Assembly: GCA_031262285.1 (NCBI GenBank)
Contig: JAISHZ010000128.1
Coordinates: forward strand, 1 to 9,106
Direction of reading: 5' to 3'
Length of the DNA stretch: 9,106 nucleotides
Source: Lachnospiraceae bacterium
GTDB taxonomy: Bacteria > Bacillota_A > Clostridia > Lachnospirales > Lachnospiraceae
Numbering within the stretch: position 1 is the stretch's first letter; each line of letters starts with the position of its first letter. A program made the translations under genes and the position numbers. Shown here piece by piece: positions 1-6,053 of this stretch. The notes beneath the pieces were generated by a model that saw only the letters and a list, made by a program, of their open reading frames with translations, had not been told where the DNA came from and did not search any database.

Positions 1-114
1 TCAAAGTACAGTTTTGCTGATATCGATTATCGAATAAGCAATAACAGACAGCGTTTGATGAAAGTTTCCCGTAATGATGTCATAGTGCAAAAACACGAAC
101 GGGAGCAAGTTTGA
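1..114 (+). CDS. C-terminal end of an unidentified protein (partial, enters from left edge)
   Basis: Frame 1 is open from the first base to a TGA at 112-114 and reads about 37 residues, ending in MKVSRNDVIVQKHEREQV. The composition is protein-like, mixed charged and hydrophobic with a basic tail, and the stop sits just before the WYL regulator. I do not recognise the family. An open stretch of this length at an edge can also arise by chance, so this is only a modest call. An inverted repeat begins at base 109, overlapping the stop codon. If the gene is real, it lies upstream of the regulator on the same strand. Confidence 0.35.
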   Translation, partial: SKYSFADIDYRISNNRQRLMKVSRNDVIVQKHEREQV

Positions 115-134
115 AAGTAAGGGAACTTTCAAAC
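109..134. promoter_or_regulatory. Perfect inverted repeat upstream of the WYL regulator
   Basis: GTTTGAAAGT (109-118) and ACTTTCAAAC (125-134) are perfect 10-base inverted arms around a 6-base spacer. No T-run follows, so an intrinsic terminator is unlikely. The position 46 bases before the regulator's start fits an operator, perhaps for autoregulation, but nothing shows which protein binds. Confidence 0.5.
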
Positions 135-148
135 TCCTTGATCGGTAC

Positions 149-165
149 GCGCGCCGGTGGCGCGC
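149..165. repeat. GC-only hairpin in the leader of the WYL regulator
   Basis: GCGCGCC (149-155) and GGCGCGC (159-165) form a perfect 7-base stem with a 3-base GGT loop. It sits 4 bases before the GGGAGC ribosome-site region at 170-175. In mRNA it would be a very stable stem next to the ribosome site, so it could damp or gate translation of the regulator. The sequence is much more GC-rich than its surroundings. Confidence 0.45.
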
Positions 166-179
166 AGACGGGAGCAAGA

Positions 180-1079
180 ATGAAACTCGATCGTTTAATC
201 GGAATATTGACGCTACTGCTACAACACGATAAGACCACCGCACCGGAGCTTGCGAAACGTTTTGGCGTATCCCGGCGAACAATACTGCGTGATATTGACG
301 CACTTGACCTCGCAGGAATCCCGATTGTCACTTCGCGTGGTGGGGATGGCGGCATATCCATTATGGATGGCTATAAAATCAAGATGAATGTACTGACTAC
401 CGACGAACTGCAAACGCTCATGGCAGGGTTGCAAAGTGTCGATTCGGTATCAAAGACCTCGCAGTTTGAGCAGCTGATGACCAAGCTCGCACCAAACGGC
501 GCGGCAGTCTCCCTAGCTAGTAGCGTAGTAATTGACCTCTCCTCCCACTACAAAGACAGTATCGCAGACAAAATCAATGTATTCAAACAAGCAATTGCCG
601 AGCGCAAAACCGTCGCGTTTGATTACTATTATCCCAAAGGGGAAATACCTCGTGAAATCGAGCCGTATGTGGTGGAATTTCGTTGGAGTTCTTGGTATAT
701 ATTCGGCTTTTGTCGTCTGCGGCAGGAATTTCGACGTTTCAAACTCAATCGCTTGTGGAATTACCGGATTACGGATCATCCTTATGAACTTCGCCCTATC
801 CCGCCCGAAAAGAAAGACACCGGTTATGATTTCCCTGACCCCTACAATGTGAAGATACTGTTTGACAAGAGCGTTCGCTTTCGCTTGATAGATGAATATG
901 GGTTGCATAGTTATGAAGAACGCGAAGATGGACTACTGCTTTCACTGGATTTTACGAACCACGAATATATATACTCGTGGATTTTGAGCTTTGGCGATAA
1001 AGCGAAGGTCATCGAACCACAAGAAGCGGTGGAGAGATTTGCGGAAATGGCGAAAAATTTATTTGAACGCTATCAATAA
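180..1079 (+). CDS. WYL-domain transcriptional regulator (YafY/DeoR-like HTH)
   Basis: A 299-residue DNA-binding regulator. An N-terminal HTH_11-type winged helix lies at about residues 3-58, with recognition-helix text RFGVSRRTILRDIDAL at 27-42. A WYL ligand-sensing domain lies at about 140-205, with WYIFGFCRLRQEFRRFKLNR at 172-191. A C-terminal WCX-type extension runs to the end. Length and order match the usual one-component YafY family. I chose ATG at 180 because the family begins MKLDRLIGIL and GGGAGC lies 4 bases upstream. An in-frame TTG at 111 would add 23 unlike residues and lies inside the inverted repeat. The regulator precedes the flavin-protein cluster on the same strand, so that cluster is the obvious target, but this is inferred from position. 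WYL domains are known to sense small ligands or nucleic acid; the ligand here cannot be read from sequence. Confidence 0.93.
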   Translation: MKLDRLIGILTLLLQHDKTTAPELAKRFGVSRRTILRDIDALDLAGIPIVTSRGGDGGISIMDGYKIKMNVLTTDELQTLMAGLQSVDSVSKTSQFEQLMTKLAPNGAAVSLASSVVIDLSSHYKDSIADKINVFKQAIAERKTVAFDYYYPKGEIPREIEPYVVEFRWSSWYIFGFCRLRQEFRRFKLNRLWNYRITDHPYELRPIPPEKKDTGYDFPDPYNVKILFDKSVRFRLIDEYGLHSYEEREDGLLLSLDFTNHEYIYSWILSFGDKAKVIEPQEAVERFAEMAKNLFERYQ

Positions 1080-1108
1080 ACACGACATACAGGTGTCATG
1101 TTCGGTAT

Positions 1109-1136
1109 GATATCTTGATTAAAGCACAGAGATATC
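1109..1136. promoter_or_regulatory. Inverted repeat between regulator and flavin-protein cluster
   Basis: GATATCT (1109-1115) and AGATATC (1130-1136) are perfect 7-base arms spaced by 14 bases. They lie in the 127-base gap before the next gene. A spacing of about two helical turns between half-site centres fits a dimeric repressor or activator site. I could not place a convincing -35/-10 pair nearby, so the role is a guess. Confidence 0.3.
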
Positions 1137-1206
1137 AAACACTTATTTTGAAACACAACGCCTAACACATGACGAACCTATGCGGAGCGCACAGAAAGGA
1201 GCAATG

Positions 1207-1635
1207 ATGAATACGAGTGAAAATATTATCGCAAAATCCGCAAAAATCGCAGAACATTCCGACAACTGTATCTTAGCCTTGATCAATTTCGACGGTTACC
1301 CCACCGCTGCAACCATTAGTCCATCAAAAGTAGAAGGCATAAAACGGATCTACTTCGGGAACAACGCAAGCAGCAACTGGGTTCAGCGCATTGAAAGATG
1401 CAACCGTGCCAGTATTTGCTTTAGTTCGGACAACCCTGTATACAATATCACGCTTGTGGGTGATTTCGAGATCATTACCGATCAACTGAGCGTGAAGCAA
1501 GAGATGTGGCGCGATTGGATGAACGAATACTTCAGCGGACCGGAAGACTCGAATTACTGCGTACTGCGATTTACCACCAGATATGTCAGTATATTTCTCG
1601 ATGGTACACAATACAGAGGGGAACTAACAGGATGA
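1207..1635 (+). CDS. Pyridoxamine 5'-phosphate oxidase family (FMN-binding split barrel) protein
   Basis: A 142-residue protein of the split-barrel FMN-binding superfamily. An N-terminal helix is followed by the barrel strands CILALINFDGYPTAATISP (about residues 22-40), then IYFGNNASSNWVQRIE and ASICFSS, the usual order in small PNPOx-like proteins. Members bind FMN or related cofactors; many are not true pyridoxamine phosphate oxidases, so the substrate is unknown. ATG 1207 is preferred over ATG 1204 because AAAGGAG (1195-1201) leaves 5 bases before 1207 but only 2 before 1204. It is the first gene of a cluster: its TGA overlaps the ATG of the next reading frame at 1632. The C-terminal flavin reductase in the same cluster supports a shared flavin redox job. 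Confidence 0.87.
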   Translation: MNTSENIIAKSAKIAEHSDNCILALINFDGYPTAATISPSKVEGIKRIYFGNNASSNWVQRIERCNRASICFSSDNPVYNITLVGDFEIITDQLSVKQEMWRDWMNEYFSGPEDSNYCVLRFTTRYVSIFLDGTQYRGELTG

Positions 1636-1801
1636 ATCTAACACCGGCCATCACCACTCTGCGTATGGAGCGACAGCACCTCACGCGCAAGGCAACAAAA
1701 GACGAGCAACCACCCATATGGATGAAATCCTATCGGCGATTCATGTGCTTTGCGGAGAGGATAAACCCATTAAAAGATATCAAGGAGAAGTGATTGTATG
1801 A
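1632..1801 (+). pseudogene. Broken gene between the PNPOx-like and DUF3795 genes (possible winged-helix protein remnant)
   Basis: ATG 1632 overlaps the preceding stop (ATGA) and reads MNLTPAITTLRMERQHLTRK and onward to a TGA at 1791-1793 (53 residues). A second frame reads MDEILSAIHVLCGEDKPIKR (from 1718) and ends in a TGA at 1799-1801 that overlaps the ATG of the DUF3795 gene. So the start is translationally coupled on the left in one frame and the stop is coupled on the right in another. This is what is expected if a longer gene lost an internal piece. The N-terminal text (leucine, RQHLT motif) reminds me of the start of winged-helix DNA-binding proteins found near DUF3795 in clostridia. 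That is from memory and weak. The 53-residue frame could still be translated. Confidence 0.5.
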
Positions 1802-2070
1802 GACTCTCAAGTTGCGGTATTGATTGTGATATATGCGAAATCGGTAAAGAGAAAAACTGCGCCGGATGTTATTCGATGAAGGGAAAGCCATTTTGGAGCG
1901 GCGATGGTGTTTGTGATTTGTTTGCCTGTGCTATCGATAAAAAGCACCCTAATTGCGGGAAATGCGAAGGCTTTCCTTGTGATAAACTCAAGGAATGGGC
2001 ATACAGCGAGTCCGGCGAGAATGGGTTGCGCATTGAAAATTTAAGAATGATGGAGGTTTCACCACTATGA
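1798..2070 (+). CDS. DUF3795 domain protein, cysteine-rich
   Basis: A 90-residue protein with ten cysteines (residues 6, 10, 13, 21, 24, 39, 44, 53, 56, 61). They are arranged as CGIDCDIC, NCAGC, CDLFAC and CGKCEGFPC, the pattern of the DUF3795 family. These look like metal sites, zinc or iron-sulfur, but the function of the family is not established. The start is fixed by AAGGAG (1782-1787) and by ATGA overlap with the broken upstream frame. Its own TGA overlaps the ATG of the flavin reductase gene at 2067. The last residues (MMEVSPL) are encoded over the ribosome site GGAGG of the next gene. The family is about this size, so it appears intact. Confidence 0.85.
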   Translation: MRLSSCGIDCDICEIGKEKNCAGCYSMKGKPFWSGDGVCDLFACAIDKKHPNCGKCEGFPCDKLKEWAYSESGENGLRIENLRMMEVSPL

Positions 2071-2732
2071 AAAAAGAGTTTTTTACCAGACCCGAAAAAA
2101 TCACCGAAACATGGAATACATGGCAATGCTTTATGCTTGGTATTCCCTCTATGGTATTTGTCGTTACCGGCTGGAAAGCAAACGGCAAGGAAAACGCTTG
2201 CTTACAATCGTGGACAGCATTTACACCCTGCGGAAAAGATGATTTTGCTTGTATTATGAGCCAAGTATCAAAAAGCGGACATATGTACCAATCGCTGAAG
2301 GAAACTGGAGTATGCGTGTTGAACTTCCCTTCGCTTGACGTGTATGACCGTTGCATAAAAACAATCGGCAACAACGATTATGACACCGACGAGATCACCG
2401 CCGCAGGACTGACAGCGGAACCCGCGTCCAAAGTAAACGCGCCGTGCATCAAGGAATGCTTTCTGAACATCGAGTGTGAATTGATGTGGGAACATGAACT
2501 TTACGATGAGCCGAATGTTTGGGGTAATCAGGATGTGACCATAGCATTGAAAGTGGTGAACATCTGCATGGACAGCGACCGTTACGACCAAGGCAAGCTA
2601 GGTAGATATGGCAAAACAGGTTATCTGTTTCAAATCGACGATCCGACCAACCCCGAAACAGGCGAACAGTCAAAAAATATAAATCAAGCTACCATCGAAC
2701 TGAGTTCACCTATTCCGTGGGAAACAAAATAG
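2067..2732 (+). CDS. Flavin reductase family protein
   Basis: A 221-residue protein resembling the flavin-reductase-like (FMN-binding split barrel) family. After an N-terminal helix it has MVFVVTGWKANGKENACLQS (about 29-48), then the typical segment ACIMSQVSKSGHMYQSLKET and the strand VCVLNFPS. The later part contains APCIKECFLNIECEL, the substrate/FMN-pocket strand of the family, and a long C-terminal tail ending in PIPWETK. Family members use NAD(P)H to reduce flavin, or act as flavoproteins supplied with reduced flavin; the substrate is unknown. ATG overlaps the DUF3795 stop (ATGA), with GGAGGT 9 bases upstream. It is the last gene of the cluster. No clear terminator follows. Confidence 0.88.
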   Translation: MKKEFFTRPEKITETWNTWQCFMLGIPSMVFVVTGWKANGKENACLQSWTAFTPCGKDDFACIMSQVSKSGHMYQSLKETGVCVLNFPSLDVYDRCIKTIGNNDYDTDEITAAGLTAEPASKVNAPCIKECFLNIECELMWEHELYDEPNVWGNQDVTIALKVVNICMDSDRYDQGKLGRYGKTGYLFQIDDPTNPETGEQSKNINQATIELSSPIPWETK

Positions 2733-2746
2733 TATAGTAATTTTAC

Positions 2747-2860
2747 ACAATGCGCCATGAACCAACACCAGATAGGTATCGCTCGATATGGGGTTTGATC
2801 AGAATATGTTGCCACTTTCATTTCAACAATGATGACACTGTGGATAATAACCGCCGTTTT
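2747..2860 (-). pseudogene. Remnant of a second SAM methyltransferase gene
   Basis: On the minus strand, bases around 2825 down to 2750 read ESGNIF, then a stop, then SNPISSDTYLVLVHGAL. The intact methyltransferase at 7027-7779 reads ESGNIFWSKPISHETYLAAV at residues 17-36. The DNA also aligns, for example cagataggt, cgatat and cagaatat in register in both. The tryptophan codon has become TGA. Homology fades before about 2860 and stops near 2747, so only the first 40 or so codons remain. It lies downstream of the flavin reductase gene on the opposite strand. From 2861 to 2974 I see no gene. Confidence 0.7.
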
Positions 2861-2974
2861 TTACTATTTACAAATGTGGTGCTCCTTGTTTTGATTCTGC
2901 AATCTACCCCTTTTCGGGCGGCACAATGGTATGATAGGTTAAAATCAAAGAGAAAACCCATCATCGCTCTCTCG

Positions 2975-3403
2975 TTATCGATTCATTTCCTGTCTGTAGA
3001 TTTCTTTCAAGTTTTCGATAGCCATAAGCACATCCAAAGTATGGAATCCCAAGTAGCATGCCTTCATACGTTCGGCATCAGCTTGTACATATATCTCTTG
3101 ACTACTCTCTCCCATGGATAAATGCCAGTAGCGGTAAACATATCCCATCCAAAATAATGCTTCCCTACTATACTGTTTCTCTGATAGTGGAACAGAACAC
3201 TCCTCCAAGAGATTTTCCAGTATATACTCCTCGCCCGCCCACTGCAGGCGATCATATGGCATATCGAGATATGCACAAGTTTGGCTATTCATAAAAGCTT
3301 TCACAAATACAGACGATTCCAATCCGCTCCTATGCGACAGTTCAAATAACCGTCCCTGTATATCGCAAAGTTGACGTTCATAAATTCCCATTTCATGTTT
3401 CAA
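2975..3403 (-). CDS. Partner protein of the HTH-DUF3990 gene (putative antitoxin)
   Basis: A soluble, helix-rich protein of 142 residues with no membrane segment. Segments such as FVKAFMNSQT, RLQWAGEEYILENL, FWMGYVYRYWH and GESSQEIY look like a conserved domain. I recall this pattern as a common hypothetical partner beside DUF3990 genes in Bacillota, but I cannot name the family. The reading frame opens at 3430, yet GGAGGG at 3411-3416 lies exactly 7 bases before a TTG at 3403-3401. An ATG at 3391 is too far from it, and the upstream ATGs lack a site. I therefore choose TTG, which makes an 11-base overlap with the stop region of the toxin gene (3393). Tight overlap implies translational coupling and matched dosage, as in type II systems. 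An antitoxin role is inferred from position only. Confidence 0.75.
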   Translation of the reverse strand: MKHEMGIYERQLCDIQGRLFELSHRSGLESSVFVKAFMNSQTCAYLDMPYDRLQWAGEEYILENLLEECSVPLSEKQYSREALFWMGYVYRYWHLSMGESSQEIYVQADAERMKACYLGFHTLDVLMAIENLKEIYRQEMNR

Positions 3404-4250
3404 GCTTTTTCCCTCCGATGATTTCATCAAAGAAGCGTCCCTCTCGCCGATATTTACGGCATATCTCTTCCGCCATTTGAATGCCTTCTTGCCTGTTTGC
3501 CTCGCTGTTTGAGATCAGTTCTGCTCTGTCTGCTGACGAAAGAACCGTTTCATCTACAATCGTTATTCGATCACAAGCTTTCTGCGTAATTGCTACAAAT
3601 TGCTTGCCAAGCTTTAATGCTGATAAACTGTGAATAAGCGCAGTATCTGTAATCTCTCCGGAAAAAAAGCGATCGAGTACCACAAACATACGATCATTTG
3701 CAATATACCCGATAATCATATCGCAATTGCTTGCCATGTGAGCGTATTTGTCGTAGAGTCCACTCCCTTTTGCCACTTCCATCCGCCCTCTGTGATACGC
3801 TATCAACAACACCCAGTCAAGTCCTATAGGCACATCCAATAGCTGAAGTCCGTTTAACTCTACTTCCATGAAATAGAGTTTCGCATTAGGAAAATTACAG
3901 ATAAGCGTCAATGGCTGTATCCTATCGGTTCCCATATAAAACCCCTTGCCAAAATCGCATCGGTCACGGCTAATCGGCGCGATTGCGCCGGTGATACCGC
4001 TTTTTGAGCCATGATAGAGTGATATTTTCCCTTCTCCTATTCGGATATTGTTCCCTCTTAACGCATTCAAATCAATCCCCTGCCGTTCACAAAAATTGTG
4101 TAAAGCTGTAAGTGCCAACATACCGGGTTCACTATGATGATTTTCCCAACGATTAACGGTAGCAAAACTTACATTCAACGCTTGCGCTAAGTCTTTTTGT
4201 CCCATTCCCAGGCATAATCTTATCTTTTTGATCATCTCTGCGGTTGTCAT
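3393..4250 (-). CDS. HTH-DUF3990 fusion protein (putative ADP-ribosyltransferase-fold toxin)
   Basis: A 285-residue protein. Residues 4-58 form an Xre/Cro-type helix-turn-helix, with QKDLAQALNVSFATVNRWE at 18-36. Residues about 76-230 match DUF3990: SLYHGSKSG (77-85), DFGKGFYMGTD (99-109), AKLYFMEVELNGLQLLD (123-139), DWVLLIAYHRG (145-155) and CDMIIGYIANDRMF (176-189). DUF3990 is regarded as related to ADP-ribosyltransferase toxins; the His of LYHG and the FYMG strand fit such a fold. That activity is not shown here. A charged tail with NSEANRQE follows (248-255). AAGGTGA stands 5 bases before ATG 4250. The fused DNA-binding domain and the inverted repeats just upstream suggest autoregulation. 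It faces away from the HipA-like gene. Two damaged copies of the gene occur at 5863-6036 and 8575-8765. Confidence 0.9.
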   Translation of the reverse strand: MTTAEMIKKIRLCLGMGQKDLAQALNVSFATVNRWENHHSEPGMLALTALHNFCERQGIDLNALRGNNIRIGEGKISLYHGSKSGITGAIAPISRDRCDFGKGFYMGTDRIQPLTLICNFPNAKLYFMEVELNGLQLLDVPIGLDWVLLIAYHRGRMEVAKGSGLYDKYAHMASNCDMIIGYIANDRMFVVLDRFFSGEITDTALIHSLSALKLGKQFVAITQKACDRITIVDETVLSSADRAELISNSEANRQEGIQMAEEICRKYRREGRFFDEIIGGKKLET

Positions 4251-4261
4251 CTGATCACCTT

Positions 4262-4315
4262 CCCATATAACATTTGTTATGGGTTCAACATAACATATCG
4301 TCGTAACTTTATCAA
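4262..4315 (-). promoter_or_regulatory. Promoter and putative operator of the HTH-DUF3990 gene
   Basis: Reading the minus strand, TTGATA (4315-4310) and TATGTT (4292-4287) are 17 bases apart and could be the -35 and -10 boxes. Just downstream is the palindrome ATAACA-TT-TGTTAT (4267-4280), extended on both sides by CCCAT/ATGGG. A third ATAACA half-site lies at 4290-4295, inside the -10 region. The three half-sites are kept almost unchanged in front of the collapsed second copy (6054-6082). This supports a true binding site, probably for the HTH domain of the adjacent protein. Confidence 0.55.
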
Positions 4316-4336
4316 GAAATTTGAATAGAAATTCAT

Positions 4337-4416
4337 AAGTAGCCAGTCCGGCTTGATATGATATTCACGAAGCTCAATGAATTTTCCGGTCAAAGCATGG
4401 TCATGATACTTTGGGG
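4337..4416 (-). pseudogene. Remnant of a YafQ-type (RelE superfamily) toxin gene
   Basis: Minus strand bases 4414-4337 read PKYHDHALTGKF followed by IELREYHIKPDWLL. This is the signature centre of YafQ-like mRNA interferases (KY.DH.L.G, then R..HI.PDWLL), including the conserved His and Asp positions. The frame then runs into unrelated sequence, so the C-terminal strand is gone. Upstream, a different frame is open from 4554 to 4390 (55 codons) and ends HDKAP at a run of four G (4413-4416 on the plus strand). One extra base there would join it as KAPPKYHDH. I cannot recognise YafQ features in that upstream part. No RelB/DinJ partner is visible next to it. Confidence 0.72.
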
Positions 4417-4563
4417 AGCTTTATCGTGCGGATTCTCAGCTACTATATTGCGCAGATGTATCTCTGGTATTGATCCATTTTGTGAAAAACGGATAGACGC
4501 TTTTGATGATTCATGCCATAATACTTGAAAGGAAGAGTGCCTTCCATCTTTTGATTAGAAACA

Positions 4564-4593
4564 ACGAAAGTGAGTAAAAATCACAAGTTTCGT
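4564..4593. promoter_or_regulatory. Inverted repeat in the leader of the HipA-like gene
   Basis: ACGAAAGTGA (4564-4573) pairs with TCAC (4581-4584) and TTTCGT (4588-4593), with a 3-base bulge on the right arm. It lies 33 bases before the start codon. It could be an operator for the kinase gene or an mRNA stem. A smaller repeat, GGAAG/CTTCC, is at 4531-4545. I see no convincing promoter boxes. Confidence 0.3.
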
Positions 4594-4626
4594 CAAGCAA
4601 GTAACAAGATATTTAGGTGATGTAAA

Positions 4627-5220
4627 ATGGAATGTACATTAATGCACAAAACAGTCTGTGTATGTGACGTAACTTTGGCTGACTACACAGCGGAAATAAT
4701 TCAGATTCGACAAATACATGATATCGATCATTTACCAATCGGTACACGATTGGTAAGCAATGGAATGATAGATCGCGCCTCTTTGAATGCTTGGTGGTTG
4801 GGTCGTTCCATCCCGGCGAGTCGTGATGGTATCCAAGACGCTATCGAAACACTTGGAATTCATAATCTTTCCGTTCTGGTAAAAAAGTGCTTTGGCTTAT
4901 CTCTATCGGATCAATATTGGATTTGCCCTACCGGATCCGGGCTAATATGGAGTGACATCAACTTCTTCGAGCATGGATTTAGCAAGGATGTCGGTGAATT
5001 ATTGTTCGGCGGCAAAGCGGTTGGTGAATTATCTTTGATTTCCCCTGATAACACCAGCGATGGTTGGCTGCGTAAAAAATGGCTCATCCAAGATGGCATA
5101 CGGTATTTAATCAAAGGTGGAAGCAATCCATTTTGGCAAGAGCCTTATAACGAAGTTATCGCGAGCGAAATTTGCCGGCGCTTAGGGATTACACACGAAT
5201 TATACATTGACTACCATTGA
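4627..5220 (+). CDS. HipA-like kinase, N-terminal half (gene split by a frameshift)
   Basis: This 197-residue frame is the first half of a HipA-like serine/threonine kinase of the compact clostridial type (about 375 residues). It has the N-terminal lobe and the nucleotide-binding strand RYLIKGGSNPFWQEPYNEV (159-177), with Lys163 the likely ATP-contact lysine and Glu175 in the helix. It stops shortly after RRLGITHELY because the frame is lost near base 5200. The remainder of the kinase continues one frame over. AGGTGATG lies 6 bases before ATG 4627, a good ribosome site. HipA kinases of known function phosphorylate a translation-related target and are held in check by an HTH antitoxin. No HipB-like gene adjoins, but the divergent neighbour carries an HTH domain. 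As it stands this half lacks the catalytic loop. Confidence 0.8.
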   Translation: MECTLMHKTVCVCDVTLADYTAEIIQIRQIHDIDHLPIGTRLVSNGMIDRASLNAWWLGRSIPASRDGIQDAIETLGIHNLSVLVKKCFGLSLSDQYWICPTGSGLIWSDINFFEHGFSKDVGELLFGGKAVGELSLISPDNTSDGWLRKKWLIQDGIRYLIKGGSNPFWQEPYNEVIASEICRRLGITHELYIDYH

Positions 5221-5749
5221 TGATAAGGATTATTGTATGTGTGCCAATTTTGTCACCACTCAAACGGAGCTGGTTCCGGCATGGCGGATCGTCAGTTCCT
5301 TAAAAAAGAACAACAGCGATTCACCCTATAGCCATTTTTTACGATGTTGCGACAGGTTGGGGATCGGTGACAGTCGAGATTCCATAGAAGATATGCTTGT
5401 GCTTGATTACATTGTCGCCAACCAAGATCGACATTTCAACAACTTTGGGTTTATACGAAATGCTGACACCTTGGAATGGAAAGGCTTAGCGCCTATTTTT
5501 GATACCGGTACTTCCCTTTGGTATAATTCACTCTTCGTAGGATCTGACATTTCCAGTCGACCTTTTCGAAAGACCCATGAGGAACAACTCAAATTGGTGA
5601 GAAACTGCCATCGATATCCCTCGGATGCTATAAAGGGAATAAGTGAATTTATTGTACAAATATTCGCCGATTCTAAGACAGTGGAGATGATCCGCCGTGA
5701 ACAAATCGCGGCGCAAGTTCTCAAGAGGATAGAAACGCTATTTTCGTAA
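5207..5749 (+). CDS. HipA-like kinase, C-terminal half (catalytic lobe, out of frame)
   Basis: This frame holds the catalytic part: CMCANF (10-15), MLVLDYIVANQDRHFNNFGF (63-82) with the HipA catalytic loop N-x-D-R-H-x-x-N (Asp74), and PIFDTGTSLW (96-105) with the metal-binding DTG. In relatives the join reads H..YTL........Y..C..F. Here YTL is read in this frame from base 5201, so the lesion is a 2-base loss or 1-base gain near 5197-5203. TTG 5207 has no ribosome site. ATG 5237, however, follows AAGGA by 7 bases, so the lobe might be made separately by re-initiation after the first half's stop at 5220. The 3' end at 5749 lies 13 bases from the duplicated DUF3990 segment. Without the N-lobe lysine it should not be an active kinase alone. 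Confidence 0.8.
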   Translation: MTTIDDKDYCMCANFVTTQTELVPAWRIVSSLKKNNSDSPYSHFLRCCDRLGIGDSRDSIEDMLVLDYIVANQDRHFNNFGFIRNADTLEWKGLAPIFDTGTSLWYNSLFVGSDISSRPFRKTHEEQLKLVRNCHRYPSDAIKGISEFIVQIFADSKTVEMIRREQIAAQVLKRIETLFS

Positions 5750-5762
5750 TGTTTGAAAGTAA

Positions 5763-5873
5763 AAAAGCTTTCACAAATGCAGACGATTCCAATCCGCTCC
5801 TATGCGACAGTTCAAAGAACCGTCCCTGTATATCGCAAAGTTGACATTCATAACTTCCCATTTCATTTTTCAG
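5763..5873 (-). pseudogene. Truncated second copy of the DUF3990 partner gene
   Basis: The minus strand reads MGSYECQLCDIQGRFFELSH from ATG 5861, then RSGLESSAFVKAF, against MGIYERQLCDIQGRLFELSH in the gene at 2975-3403. Identity ends at base 5763, where the frame runs antisense into the 3' end of the kinase gene and stops at 5721. The TTG start used by the intact copy is CTG here (5873). Only about the first quarter of the protein remains. Confidence 0.8.
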
Positions 5874-6036
5874 GCATTTTTCCTCCGATGATATCAACAA
5901 AGAAACGTCCCTCTCGCCGATATTTACGAAATATCTCTTCTGCCATGTGAATGTCTTCTTGCTTGTTTGCCTCGCTGTTTTGGATCACTTTTGCTCTATC
6001 TGATAACGAAAGAACCGTTTCATCTACAATCGACAT
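5863..6036 (-). pseudogene. Collapsed second copy of the HTH-DUF3990 gene (intact 57-codon mini-frame)
   Basis: Behind the same operator and start region as the intact gene, ATG 6036 opens a 57-residue frame that begins MSIVDETVLSLSD and ends DIIGGKMPEK. It equals the intact protein's Met followed directly by residues 230-285. Exactly 228 codons (684 bases), covering the whole HTH and DUF3990 domains, are missing in frame. The segment 5763-6032 matches 3293-3562 base for base in length, with no indels and about 88% identity over the coding part. About 15 of 56 residues differ for about 20 base changes, so there is little sign of purifying selection. It may be transcribed and translated, but most likely it is a deletion derivative. 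Confidence 0.78.
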
Positions 6037-6053
6037 CTGATCACTTTCCTAAT

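Noticed and set aside
1..303. Minus-strand open frame over the start of the WYL gene
   Set aside because: It lies antisense to the conserved HTH region and the inverted repeats, has no ribosome site and no recognisable domain.
513..908. Antisense frame of 131 codons inside the WYL gene
   Set aside because: A mirror of the real coding frame; its content follows from the codon bias of the opposite strand.
2750..3121. Plus-strand frame of 123 codons
   Set aside because: Its first part is antisense to the methyltransferase remnant and the rest is antisense to the DUF3990 partner; no ribosome site.
5197..5220. Programmed ribosomal frameshift in the HipA-like gene
   Set aside because: No slippery heptamer or downstream stem is evident at the frame change, and the join compared with remembered relatives suggests a simple indel.
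5754..5773. Terminator hairpin after the HipA-like gene (TGAAAG/CTTTCA)
   Set aside because: A 6-base AT-rich stem with no T-run. Its right arm is also part of the duplicated partner sequence, so the pairing is likely accidental.
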